Assembly (NCBI GenBank): GCA_026393955.1
Contig: JAPKZE010000288.1
Location: 1-13,198, forward strand
Length of the DNA: 13,198 nucleotides
Source of the DNA: Candidatus Aminicenantota bacterium
GTDB lineage: Bacteria; Acidobacteriota; Aminicenantia; Aminicenantales; Saccharicenantaceae
Direction of reading: 5' to 3'
The notes beneath the pieces were generated by a model, which was not told where the DNA came from, did not search any database, and worked only from the letters and a program-made list of their open reading frames with translations. This document shows, in pieces, positions 6,369 to 13,198 of this stretch. Within the stretch, counting starts at the first letter, position 1. Every line of letters begins with the position of its first letter. The position numbers and the translations under genes are program-made.

Positions 6369-7607
6369 CTAATCTTCTTCGACCTGCCGCTTGAGCGCCC
6401 GGAGGTAGGGCAGCCGCGGCTCGATCCGGGCCAGGAAGGCCCTGCGGATCTCGGCCACGGCGGCGGAGAAGCCGGTGAATTCCTCGAGGTTGCTCCAGTT
6501 CTCCATGCTCAGCCGCTCCAGCAGCCGCCGCAGGATCTGGGGATCGAGGATCTCCTCGGTGTAGAAAGGCAGGGCCCAGGAGCTCTTCTCGCACATCTTG
6601 ACCACCCGGAGGAAAAGGGCCCGCAGGCCTTCCTGCCAGTTGATGAGCTCCTGCTTGATGAAGAACTGGTCTTTCGGCGACTCGGTCAGGTCGAGCTTGA
6701 CGGACAGCCGCTGGCCCTCCTCGAGCGTCCGGTCGACGGCGGCCAGGAGCTTCTCGGGATCGGCGACGATCGTCCGGCCCTTCTGGAAATAATGGACCTC
6801 GCCGCACCCGTTGGCGGGTTCGGTCCGGCGATAGGATTCGAGCCAGGCGACGAGTTCTTCCTCGGTCAGGTCGTCTTCGGGCTGGGGCACGGGCTCGGGG
6901 GCCGGCGGGACCGGCTCGGCCGCGGCCGGCTCCTCGGGCGCCGGGCCGGCGATGAGCTCCGGAATGCCGGGGATGTCCGGTCCGGTCTTGACGGCGGCGG
7001 CGTCCAGCGCGGCCAGCTCCTCTTCGGGAGCGGCCAGGCCGCCCAGACGGCCGAGGTTGGCGGCCGCCGACTCGACGGTCAGGAGCTCCTTGATCTTGCG
7101 CAGCTTCTCGAGCTCCTCGTCGAGATCGAGGTCGAGCGGCTTGGGCTCCTCGTTCATGACCTCGGCGACGATGCCGAAGCGCTCGCGCAGATCGTTCTTG
7201 AGAAAGGCGGCCCGCTCGGCGGTCTTTGTCCGCAGCCCTTCGAGCCGCTCCTGGATCTCGTTGACGCGCTTGATCTCGTCCACGGTGGACTTGGCCAGGC
7301 TCTCGATCTCGGATTGGAACTTGAGGACCTTCTGGAAGCGATCGCGGGCCTCGTTGAGCAGCCCGGCCCGCTGCTCTTCGAACTCACGGACCATGGACCG
7401 GTATTCCGTGAGGGCGGTCTTTTCCTTGTCGTACTCGCGCTCGATCTCCTCCTTGCGCTTGCGGGCCGCTTCCTTCTCCCGGTTGATGCGCTCGATGAGC
7501 TCGGAGTCGACGTCGCGGAACTTCTTCTGCAGGATGCGATCGAGCTGGTCCTCGACCTCCTGGATGACTTGGGACGAGTCCCTGAAGATGTTCGGGTCGT
7601 GTTCCAT
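6369..7607 (-). CDS. Coiled-coil protein of unknown function
   Basis: A 412-residue soluble protein with no signal peptide or membrane segment. Residues 11-145 are charged and heptad-like, dense in Glu, Lys and Arg, and almost certainly a long coiled coil, beginning Q-V-I-Q-E-V-E-D-Q-L-D-R. A shorter helical piece lies at 160-180. Residues 205-245 are a Pro/Glu/Ala-rich linker. The C-terminal 165 residues form a separate, probably helical domain with Trp-rich spots (W-L-E-S-Y-R-R, S-W-A-L-P-F-Y, E-N-W-S-N-L-E-E-F). I do not recognise the family. The ATG at 7607 is supported by AAGGAG 5 nt upstream and a near-consensus promoter. It lies between two c-di-GMP enzymes, converging with one and divergent from the other, so a link to c-di-GMP signalling, motility or surface structures is possible but unproven. 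Confidence 0.8.
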   Translation of the reverse strand: MEHDPNIFRDSSQVIQEVEDQLDRILQKKFRDVDSELIERINREKEAARKRKEEIEREYDKEKTALTEYRSMVREFEEQRAGLLNEARDRFQKVLKFQSEIESLAKSTVDEIKRVNEIQERLEGLRTKTAERAAFLKNDLRERFGIVAEVMNEEPKPLDLDLDEELEKLRKIKELLTVESAAANLGRLGGLAAPEEELAALDAAAVKTGPDIPGIPELIAGPAPEEPAAAEPVPPAPEPVPQPEDDLTEEELVAWLESYRRTEPANGCGEVHYFQKGRTIVADPEKLLAAVDRTLEEGQRLSVKLDLTESPKDQFFIKQELINWQEGLRALFLRVVKMCEKSSWALPFYTEEILDPQILRRLLERLSMENWSNLEEFTGFSAAVAEIRRAFLARIEPRLPYLRALKRQVEED

Positions 7608-7633
7608 GGCCGCTCCTTAACCTTAGCGAGACT

Positions 7634-7663
7634 ATTATGATGATTCGGTCGCTTCGTTGTCAA
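7634..7663 (-). promoter_or_regulatory. Sigma-70-type promoter of the coiled-coil gene
   Basis: On the minus strand a perfect TTGACA (7663-7658) is followed after 18 nt by CATAAT (7639-7634). Predicted start near 7627, leader about 20 nt with AAGGAG. It is one of the strongest promoter matches in the window. Confidence 0.7.
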
Positions 7664-7680
7664 GATGAAAACGGCTTTAC

Positions 7681-7709
7681 TTGAACATGAAAATAAAAAG
7701 ATGTATAAG
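7681..7709 (+). promoter_or_regulatory. Sigma-70-type promoter of the HD-GYP gene
   Basis: TTGAAC (7681-7686), 17 nt, TATAAG (7704-7709). The predicted transcription start at 7715-7717 is only 1-3 nt before the ATG at 7718, so the mRNA would be leaderless or nearly so. It is divergent from the promoter at 7634-7663, with the -35 boxes 18 bases apart. Confidence 0.65.
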
Positions 7710-7717
7710 AAGGTCCT

Positions 7718-8542
7718 ATGAGCAAAGCGGGGGCCGTCCTGATCGTCGAAGATGACAAAAAACGGGCGGAGATTTGCGCATTTTTGTCCGACAACGGCAT
7801 TGAGGTCGACGTTCGCAAAAGCCTCCCGGAGCAGGCGGATGCCTCAGAGCTGCGCCGCCTAAAAAAGGAGATGGCCCGGCTCCTGCGCAAATCCCGCGAG
7901 CTCGAGGAGGCTTACGACACGACGCTCGAGAACTTCATGGCCGCGCTCGACCTGCGGGACGTCGAGACGTACGGCCACTCCAAGACCGTCGCGCGCTACA
8001 GCCACATCCTGGCCGAAGCGGCGGGCATCCGCGAGCCAAGCACGCTGGACCACATCCGCAAGGGCGCGCTGCTGCACGACGCGGGCAAGATGGCCATCCC
8101 GGATTCCATCCTCAAGAAGCCCGGCCCGCTCGCGCCGAAGGAATGGGACGTCATCCGGCGCCATCCCGCGCTCGGCTACGGCCTGGTGCGGGACGTCAAG
8201 CTCGTCCGCGAGGTCGGCAACATCATCCTCTGCCACCACGAGCGCTACGACGGCACGGGCTACCCGAAAGGACTGAAGGGCGAGGCCATCCCCTTCGAAG
8301 CGCGGATCTTCGCCGTCGCCGACACGGTCGACGCCGTCACCTCCCATCGTCCCTATCGCGCGCCCCGGGACTTCCGGGCCGCCCGCCGCGAGCTCGAAGT
8401 CAACGCCGGCGGCCAGTTCGACCCCGGGGTCGTCGACGTCTTCCGCGGCATGGACCTGGCCGTCTGGGAGAAGATCCGCTTCGAGACGACCCGGCTCATG
8501 CCGCCGTTCGACGAGCTCCGATCGCCGTCCCCCACGAGGTAG
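7718..8542 (+). CDS. HD-GYP c-di-GMP phosphodiesterase with truncated receiver
   Basis: A 274-residue cytoplasmic enzyme expected to break down c-di-GMP. Residues 5-33 are the beginning of a response-regulator receiver (A-V-L-I-V-E-D-D-K-K-R, then a helix and I-E-V-D-V), but the sequence then goes straight into a charged coiled coil (about 43-75); the receiver's phospho-acceptor aspartate and later parts are missing. The HD-GYP domain (about 75-255) is complete: H87, the HD pair H120-D121 followed by G-K (L-L-H-D-A-G-K), R-R-H-P at 147-150, H-H-E-R-Y-D-G-T-G-Y-P at 173-183 and the A-D-T-V-D-A-V-T-S-H-R-P-Y-R stretch. All expected metal-binding positions appear present, so activity is likely. 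The start at 7718 has AGAAGG only 4 nt upstream, and the promoter predicts almost no leader. The M16 peptidase gene follows after 61 bases but has its own -10 box. Confidence 0.92.
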   Translation: MSKAGAVLIVEDDKKRAEICAFLSDNGIEVDVRKSLPEQADASELRRLKKEMARLLRKSRELEEAYDTTLENFMAALDLRDVETYGHSKTVARYSHILAEAAGIREPSTLDHIRKGALLHDAGKMAIPDSILKKPGPLAPKEWDVIRRHPALGYGLVRDVKLVREVGNIILCHHERYDGTGYPKGLKGEAIPFEARIFAVADTVDAVTSHRPYRAPRDFRAARRELEVNAGGQFDPGVVDVFRGMDLAVWEKIRFETTRLMPPFDELRSPSPTR

Positions 8543-8566
8543 TCCCCCTTTTATTCCCAGCTGGCG

Positions 8567-8572
8567 TATAAT
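8567..8572 (+). promoter_or_regulatory. -10 box upstream of the M16 peptidase gene
   Basis: A perfect TATAAT lies 31 bases before the ATG at 8604, which would give a leader of about 25 nt holding the AAGGAG site. No recognisable -35 box is present at the right distance, so an activator or read-through from the HD-GYP gene may contribute. Confidence 0.4.
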
Positions 8573-8603
8573 CCTACCGTATTCCATTTGCAAGGAGAAC
8601 CGC

Positions 8604-11345
8604 ATGCGTAAGACTTTATCCTCACTGGCCATTTTCACGATCATGGCCGTCCTGGCCGCGCCCTTCCTGGCCGCCCAGACGTCCAAGGTCGACATCCCCT
8701 ACCAAAAGTTCGTCCTCGACAACGGATTGACCCTGATCGTCCATGAGGACCACAAGGCGCCGATCATCGCCTTCAACGTCTGGTACCACGTCGGCTCGAA
8801 GAACGAGAAGCTTGGCAAGACCGGCTTCGCCCACCTCTTCGAGCACCTCATGTTCAACGGCAGCGAGAACTACAACGACGACTACTTCAAGCCCATGCAG
8901 AAGGTCGGGGCGACCGACCTCAACGGCACCACCAACGAGGACCGGACGAACTACTTCGAGAACGTCCCGGTCTCGGCCCTCGACCTCGTCCTGTGGATGG
9001 AGTCGGACCGGATGGGCCCTCTCAAGGGCGCCATCACCCAGGCCAAGCTCGACGAGCAGCGGGGCGTCGTCCAGAACGAGCTCCGGCAAGGCTACAACGA
9101 GCCTTTCGGCATCACCGAGGACCTCATCGTCAAGGGGACGTACCCGCCGGGGCACCCCTACTCCTGGTCGGTCGGCGGCTCGATCGACGACCTCACCAGC
9201 GGCAAGCTCGAGGACTTCCAGCAGTGGTTCACGGCCTACTACGGCCCGAACAACGCCGTCATCGCCATCGCCGGCGACGTCGACGCCAAGACCGTGCTCG
9301 AGAAGGTCAAGCGGTACTTCGGCGACATCCCGCCCTCGCCGCCCATCGCCCGGCATACGGCCTGGGTGGCCAAGATGACCGGGACGCACCGCGAAGCCGT
9401 GCAGGACCGCGTCGCCCAGGCCCGGATCTATAAGTTCTGGAACGTCCCGGGCTGGGGCACGGACTGCGCCGACAACCTCGACCTGGCCAGCTCTATCCTC
9501 TCCGACGGCAAGACCTCCCGGCTCTACAAGCGCCTCGTCTACGACGACCAGATCGCGACCTCCGTCGCGGCGTATATCAACACCCGCGAGATCGGCGGGC
9601 AATTCGGCATCCAGGCCGACGCCAAGCCCGGCGTCGAGCTGGCCGTGATCGAGAAGGCGATCAACGAGGAGATGGCGAAGTTCCTGGCCGAGGGTCCGAC
9701 GGCGACCGAGCTCGAGCGGGTCAAGATCCAGTCCCGGGCCCGCTTCATCCAGGGGATCGAACGGATCGGCGGCTTCGGCGGCAAGTCCGACATCCTGGCC
9801 TCGAGCCAGATCTATGGCGGGAGCCCGGATGCCTACAAGACGTCGCTGAAGCACATCGAGGAGGCGACGATCCAGACCGTCAAGGACGCGGCCGTCCGCT
9901 GGCTCGCCGACGGCGTGTACATCCTCGAGGTCCGTCCGTATCCGGCGCTCAAGGCCGTTGCGAGCGACGTCGACCGGAAGACCATGCCGGCCGTCGGGCC
10001 GGCGCCCCTAGTCAGCTTCCCCGCCGTGCAAAGGGCCCAGCTTTCCAACGGCCTGAAGATCATGCTGGCCGAGCGCCACTCCATTCCCGTCGTGCACTTC
10101 TCGATGATGTTCGACGCGGGCTATGCCGCCGATCAGACGTCCCTGCCGGGCACGGCCTCCCTGGCCATGTCGATGATCGACGAGGGCACCGCCAAGCGCA
10201 CCTCTCTCCAGATCAGCGACGAGCTGGCCATGCTCGGCGCCACCATCGGGGCCGGCTCCAACCTCGACACGTCGTCCGTGTCGCTGACCGCGCTCAAGGA
10301 CAAGCTCGACCCGTCCCTCGACATCGACGCCGACGTCATCCTCAACCCCGCCGTCCCGGAGGCGGACTTCGCCAGGCTCCAGAAGATCCAGATCGCCCGG
10401 ATCGCCCAGGAAAAAGCCTCCCCCTTCGGGATGGCCCTGCGGGTCTTCCCCAAGCTCGTCTACGGCGCGGGCCATCCCTACGCCATCCCCTTTACCGGGT
10501 CCGGTTACTCCGACACCGTGGCCAAGCTGACGCGGGCCGACCTGGTCAAGTTCCACCAGACCTGGTTCAAGCCCGCCGGGGCCACGCTCGTCGTGGTCGG
10601 CGACACGACCATGGCCGAGATCAAGCCCAAGCTCGAAAGGCTCTTCCAGGCCTGGACGGGCGGCAAGCCCCCGGTGAAGAAGATCACGGCGGTCCCGCTC
10701 GCGGCGAGCCCGGCCGTCTACATCATGGACAAGCCGGACGCGCCCCAGTCCATGGTCGTCTGCGGTTTCCCCGCGCCCTCGTCCGCCGATCCGGACAACA
10801 TCGCCATCACGACGATGAACATGATCCTCGGCGGCGATTTCGTCTCGCGCATCAACATGAACATCCGCGAGGACAAGCACTGGAGCTACGGGGCCCAGAG
10901 CGCCATTCCCGGGGCCCGCGGTCAGCGGCCCTTCCTGGTCCTCGCCCCCGTCCAGTCGGACAAGACCAAGGAGACCATGGTCGAGATCCAGGCCGAGCTC
11001 GAAGGCATCCTGGGCAAGAAGCCGATCACGACCGAAGAGTTCCAGAACGCCAAGAACAACTCCGTCCTGGCGCTGCCGGGCCAATGGGAGACCATGGGGA
11101 CGGTCCTCGGATCGCTCGAGGAGATCGTCCAGTACGGGCTGCCCGACGATTACTATCAGAAGTATTCGGGCCTCGTCCAAAAGCTGACCATGGCCGACCT
11201 GGGCAAGGCCGCGACGAAGACCATCCATCCCCAGAGCGTGATCTGGATCATCGTCGGCGACCGGGCCCAGATCGAGCCCAAGATCCGTGAGCTCGGCTTC
11301 TCGCAGATCACCGTCATCGACGCCGACGGCAACGTCGTCAAGTAA
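8604..11345 (+). CDS. Secreted M16-family zinc metallopeptidase
   Basis: A 913-residue, two-half M16 (pitrilysin-type) peptidase with a signal peptide (residues 1-24, M-R-K, hydrophobic core, ending F-L-A-A-Q), so it acts in the periplasm or outside, probably on peptides or unfolded proteins. The N-terminal half carries the inverted zinc motif H77-L-F-E80-H81, with the distal ligand E159 (V-V-Q-N-E-L) 77 residues on, within the usual spacing. It begins with the standard F-V-L-D-N-G-L-T-L-I-V. The second half starts near residue 472 (A-Q-L-S-N-G-L-K-I-M-L) and lacks the zinc motif, as expected for the inactive half; it keeps the arginine/tyrosine segment I-R-E-D-K-H-W-S-Y-G near 757-766, known in the family to help bind substrate. 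Both halves in one chain suggests a self-contained clam-shell. The ATG has AAGGAG 6 nt upstream. It ends at a strong terminator. Confidence 0.95.
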   Translation: MRKTLSSLAIFTIMAVLAAPFLAAQTSKVDIPYQKFVLDNGLTLIVHEDHKAPIIAFNVWYHVGSKNEKLGKTGFAHLFEHLMFNGSENYNDDYFKPMQKVGATDLNGTTNEDRTNYFENVPVSALDLVLWMESDRMGPLKGAITQAKLDEQRGVVQNELRQGYNEPFGITEDLIVKGTYPPGHPYSWSVGGSIDDLTSGKLEDFQQWFTAYYGPNNAVIAIAGDVDAKTVLEKVKRYFGDIPPSPPIARHTAWVAKMTGTHREAVQDRVAQARIYKFWNVPGWGTDCADNLDLASSILSDGKTSRLYKRLVYDDQIATSVAAYINTREIGGQFGIQADAKPGVELAVIEKAINEEMAKFLAEGPTATELERVKIQSRARFIQGIERIGGFGGKSDILASSQIYGGSPDAYKTSLKHIEEATIQTVKDAAVRWLADGVYILEVRPYPALKAVASDVDRKTMPAVGPAPLVSFPAVQRAQLSNGLKIMLAERHSIPVVHFSMMFDAGYAADQTSLPGTASLAMSMIDEGTAKRTSLQISDELAMLGATIGAGSNLDTSSVSLTALKDKLDPSLDIDADVILNPAVPEADFARLQKIQIARIAQEKASPFGMALRVFPKLVYGAGHPYAIPFTGSGYSDTVAKLTRADLVKFHQTWFKPAGATLVVVGDTTMAEIKPKLERLFQAWTGGKPPVKKITAVPLAASPAVYIMDKPDAPQSMVVCGFPAPSSADPDNIAITTMNMILGGDFVSRINMNIREDKHWSYGAQSAIPGARGQRPFLVLAPVQSDKTKETMVEIQAELEGILGKKPITTEEFQNAKNNSVLALPGQWETMGTVLGSLEEIVQYGLPDDYYQKYSGLVQKLTMADLGKAATKTIHPQSVIWIIVGDRAQIEPKIRELGFSQITVIDADGNVVK

Positions 11346-11361
11346 GCAAAATGTGCTGATC

Positions 11362-11393
11362 GGGGGGCGGGGCCACCCGCCCCCCCTTTTTTT
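11362..11393 (+). terminator. Intrinsic terminator of the M16 peptidase gene
   Basis: A 10-bp perfect stem (GGGGGGCGGG and CCCGCCCCCC) with a 4-nt loop is followed directly by seven T residues, 17 bases after the stop codon. On the minus strand the hairpin is not followed by a T run, so it should not serve the converging GH5 gene well. Confidence 0.93.
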
Positions 11394-11402
11394 GATCCCT
11401 TC

Positions 11403-12410
11403 TTATTTGGCGGGAACGAGGGCGCGGAGGATGGGCTCGACCCAGCGGTCCCTGTCGATGTCATAGACGATGAAATCCGAGTCGAACTGCCAGTAGGTCC
11501 AGGCCCAGCCGAGCGCTTCGGCCGTGCGGGCGACATGGGCCGTCCAGAGGACGCGCGATTCCAGCGGGGCCTTCTCGAAGGCGCCGAACTCGCCGAGGAG
11601 GATGGGGCGACGGTGCTTCTCCGACCAGGCCTGCACCACGGCGAAGTCGGCCTCGATCTGCGCCCTCTGCCCGGGAGTTCCCCAGGTCACGCCCTTGAGC
11701 TTCACGGTCTCCGGCGACCAAGGCGCTCCCTGGTGTGTGAACGGGAATGGCTCGTAATAGTGGACCGTCACAATGAGGTTCCGGTCGGCCTCCGGCAGGA
11801 CGAGCTGGTCGAGGTAGCGGAAGCCATTCCACTCCGGGGGACCGACGACGACCGTTCGGACCGGGTTGGTCGCCCGGATGGCGGCCAGGGCCTCGGCCAG
11901 CCAGGCGTTCCAGAGTGGCCTGTCGAGCTTGCCGTTGGGCTCATTGAGGATCTCAAAAAGCAGCGCGTCGGGCGCGTCCTTGTACCTCTCCCCGTCTTGC
12001 TTCCAGAAAGCCATCAGGCGCGCCTTAAAGGCCGACGGGTCCTTGGCCACGTCGTTGTAATTGTGAAGGTCCAGGATGACGTTGAGGCCAGCGGAGAGGG
12101 CGCCTTTAAGCGCCCAATCGAGGGTCTCGAGCCAGGCTTCGGGGAGCCTATAGCCGTCAGACTTCTTCTCGAGCTGAAGGGCGTGCAGGTTAATGCGCAC
12201 TGTCTGGAACCCGGCCTCGCGGATGAGGGCGAAGTGCCTGTCCTTGAACCGGGCCTTGCCGGGCTTCTTCCAGAGAGGATCGTAGCCGATGATGTTGACG
12301 CCCCGGCCCAGTCTCTTGACCTGGTCGAACGCGTCCGCCTGCGGGACTGCCCCCAACCGGATGGCCATCGCCAAGATCGCCAAAATGATGATCCCACGTG
12401 AGTTCTTCAT
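11403..12410 (-). CDS. Secreted glycoside hydrolase family 5 enzyme
   Basis: A 335-residue protein with a signal peptide (residues 1-26, M-K-N-S-R-G, hydrophobic core, A-D-A) and one (beta/alpha)8 catalytic domain. Family GH5 landmarks are in order: R72 in V-R-I-N-L-H, H116 in D-L-H-N-Y-N-D, the acid/base E157 in E-I-L-N-E-P, H217-Y-Y in the middle strand, the nucleophile E274 in L-L-G-E-F-G, and W307 in Y-W-Q-F-D. It should cleave beta-linked polysaccharides or oligosaccharides with retention of configuration; cellulase, mannanase or another specificity cannot be told from this sequence. There is no carbohydrate-binding module. The start at 12410 gives a clean signal peptide. It has no ribosome-binding sequence, but a TATAAT box ends 6 nt upstream, so the message would begin at the start codon itself. 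A TTG 24 bases further upstream is in frame but unlikely. It converges with the M16 gene. Confidence 0.92.
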   Translation of the reverse strand: MKNSRGIIILAILAMAIRLGAVPQADAFDQVKRLGRGVNIIGYDPLWKKPGKARFKDRHFALIREAGFQTVRINLHALQLEKKSDGYRLPEAWLETLDWALKGALSAGLNVILDLHNYNDVAKDPSAFKARLMAFWKQDGERYKDAPDALLFEILNEPNGKLDRPLWNAWLAEALAAIRATNPVRTVVVGPPEWNGFRYLDQLVLPEADRNLIVTVHYYEPFPFTHQGAPWSPETVKLKGVTWGTPGQRAQIEADFAVVQAWSEKHRRPILLGEFGAFEKAPLESRVLWTAHVARTAEALGWAWTYWQFDSDFIVYDIDRDRWVEPILRALVPAK

Positions 12411-12416
12411 GCCGGG

Positions 12417-12422
12417 ATTATA
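12417..12422 (-). promoter_or_regulatory. -10 box of the GH5 gene, predicting a leaderless mRNA
   Basis: The minus strand has a perfect TATAAT whose last base is 6 nt from the ATG at 12410. The normal start distance places +1 at the A of the ATG. No clear -35 box is seen (AGAAAG at 17-nt spacing). Confidence 0.45.
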
Positions 12423-12470
12423 TCGCAAACGCAAGGCCGCTTTCTCTCAGGATCCGCAATTGTGTTATAG

Positions 12471-12608
12471 AATCACGGCGCGACCGAGGAGGCGGGTGTC
12501 CGCGGCCTGTCCGAGTTCCTGAAGAACCGTTTTCCGGAACGGAAGGTCATCCACTACGCCCAGGGCCGCGGCTACGAGTGGGTGACGGGCGGCCGGGCTA
12601 GCGAATGA
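12471..12608 (+). pseudogene. 3' remnant of a Nif3-like protein gene
   Basis: One plus-strand frame encodes 45 residues to a TGA at 12606-12608: it opens N-H-G-A-T-E-E-A-G-V-R-G-L and continues S-E-F-L-K-N-R-F-P-E-R-K-V-I-H-Y-A-Q-G-R-G-Y-E-W. This looks like the C-terminal metal-binding region of Nif3/YbgI-type dinuclear-metal proteins (H-x3-[ST]-E-x2-G followed by a helix and a strand). The frame is closed by TAG directly before the first codon, and no ATG, GTG or TTG precedes the recognisable part, so it cannot be translated alone. The 60 bases upstream hold the GH5 promoter instead. I read it as the tail of a gene cut by a rearrangement. The family match is from memory of motif shape and is uncertain. 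Its last 11 bases overlap the end of the converging gene. The rest of 12411-12597 holds nothing else I can identify. Confidence 0.4.
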
Positions 12609-12858
12609 GCGGCCGCACTGTACGCGGCGTCACTTTGAGATTGGGGAACATCCGGAAGAACGACTCGACCGAGCGGTCGCTCCCGTCGAACAGCTCGAGC
12701 TCGCCGTTCGGCAGGCCATAGCGCGTCGACAATTCGCGCGTTTCCCGGCGCGCCGCGTCGAGGAACGCCTCCTGGGTCGGGTAGCCGCGGTCCTCGAGCG
12801 CGACGTACTCGATCACTTCGCTCCCCGCCTTGGTGATCACCGCGAGCACCCTGGTCAC
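12598..12858 (-). CDS. Small protein of unknown function (86 aa)
   Basis: The product has 86 residues, starting with GTG at 12858, with a G-rich ribosome-binding sequence (GGGGG) 6 nt upstream. There is no signal peptide, cysteine or membrane segment. It begins with a probable strand (R-V-L-A-V-I-T) and continues I-E-Y-V-A-L-E-D-R-G-Y-P-T-Q-E-A-F-L-D-A-A-R-R-E-T-R-E-L, a strand-to-helix pattern, with F-F-R-M-F-P-N-L near the end. This is ordinary protein composition, unlike the Arg/Pro-rich shadow frames around it. I do not recognise the family. The gene upstream ends 37 nt before it on the same strand, so they are probably co-transcribed. Confidence 0.65.
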   Translation of the reverse strand: MTRVLAVITKAGSEVIEYVALEDRGYPTQEAFLDAARRETRELSTRYGLPNGELELFDGSDRSVESFFRMFPNLKVTPRTVRPLIR

Positions 12859-12895
12859 GGCCGTCCCCCTTTCGCCGGCATGGAGTTGCGCCCGG

Positions 12896-13198
12896 TCAAT
12901 CCAGGCCGGACTCCCATTCGTGCGATTCGACGATGACCCAGCCCCCCCGGCGCAGCAGCGCGGCGAGCTGTCCCATCTCCTCCAAGACCTGCGGATTGAC
13001 GCCCCCCGGGTCCATCGGGAAGCCCGCCCGGCACTGATCGTCCCACGCGGCGGCCTCCGAAGCGCTCAGCAGCCAGGCCAGGTTCCAGTCGATGGGGTTG
13101 CCGGTGTCGATCTCGCGCTCTTGGAACTTCTCGAAGAACGCCCCTCGGTCCCACCAAAAGGGAAAATCCATGATCCGGACGGGCTGACCGTTCCGGTC
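12896..13198 (-). CDS. Protein of unknown function, partial (N-terminus off window)
   Basis: The frame is open from the right window edge and encodes at least 100 residues, ending with G-L-D at 12896. An ATG at 13171 exists, but it lacks a convincing ribosome-binding sequence and the codons before it read D-R-N-G-Q-P-V-R-I, which looks like ordinary protein, so the true start is probably beyond the window. Visible features are an aromatic cluster F-P-F-W-W-D, a central N-P-I-D-W-N-L-A-W-L-L and a late helix-strand L-A-A-L-L-R-R-G-G-W-V-I-V-E-S-H-E-W-E. It has no membrane segment. I do not recognise the family. An overlapping frame at 12855-13157 is Arg/Gly-rich and is taken as a shadow. Confidence 0.6.
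   Translation of the reverse strand, partial: DRNGQPVRIMDFPFWWDRGAFFEKFQEREIDTGNPIDWNLAWLLSASEAAAWDDQCRAGFPMDPGGVNPQVLEEMGQLAALLRRGGWVIVESHEWESGLD

Noticed and set aside
8622..9854. 410-codon minus-strand frame opposite the M16 gene, with a similar one at 10008-11228
   Set aside because: Shadow frames rich in Leu/Val/Asp/Gly, with no ribosome-binding site or domain; M16 motifs on the plus strand are decisive.
12411..12434. TTG at 12434 as start of the GH5 protein
   Set aside because: The extension would include the TATAAT box and would precede the signal peptide with eight unlikely residues.
12855..13157. 100-codon frame beginning at 13157
   Set aside because: Arg/Gly-rich shadow overlapping the better frame at 12896-13198.
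1..13198. tRNA, rRNA, CRISPR array, insertion sequence or prophage genes
   Set aside because: No cloverleaf, repeat-spacer pattern, transposase or phage gene was recognised on either strand by reading; a covariance-model scan was not possible.

Overview
The window is GC-rich, gene-dense bacterial chromosome: ten complete protein-coding genes, two partial genes cut by the window ends, and one short gene remnant. No rRNA, tRNA, CRISPR array, prophage or transposase gene was seen. Gene content (secreted M16 peptidase, urocanate hydratase, secreted GH5 hydrolase, several c-di-GMP proteins, NHL-type propeller with a TlpA-like protein) fits a Gram-negative-type, amino-acid and peptide-using heterotroph. 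An Acidobacteriota/Aminicenantes-like lineage is my guess from gene style only; nothing in the window proves it.

Left part (1-2226, all minus strand). Four genes appear to form one operon, in transcription order: a 72-residue secreted peptide with a symmetric four-cysteine pattern, a 336-residue secreted six-bladed beta-propeller, a 156-residue exported thioredoxin-fold protein with a CPVC site, and an ABC-2-type membrane protein that runs off the window. The last three genes overlap (ATGA and 28 nt), and a strong GC hairpin sits between the peptide and the propeller. This is the best candidate for an undescribed system. A bipartite REP-like repeat occurs twice here, once in the gap upstream and once inside the propeller gene.

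Centre-left (2482-4152, minus). A textbook urocanate hydratase (hutU) with its own promoter, divergent from the next gene.

Centre (4230-8542). A c-di-GMP neighbourhood: a degenerate receiver-GAF-GGDEF-PilZ protein (plus strand), a coiled-coil protein of unknown function (minus strand), and an HD-GYP phosphodiesterase (plus strand) whose N-terminus is only the first third of a receiver domain. The coiled-coil gene and the HD-GYP gene are divergent and share a 110-base promoter region with two near-consensus promoters.

Right part (8567-12410). A large secreted M16 zinc peptidase ends at a very strong intrinsic terminator and faces a secreted glycoside hydrolase family 5 enzyme on the minus strand. 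The GH5 gene seems to be transcribed without a leader.

Right edge (12471-13198). A start-less fragment resembling the C-terminus of a Nif3-like protein, followed by two small minus-strand genes of unknown function, the upstream one open at the window end.
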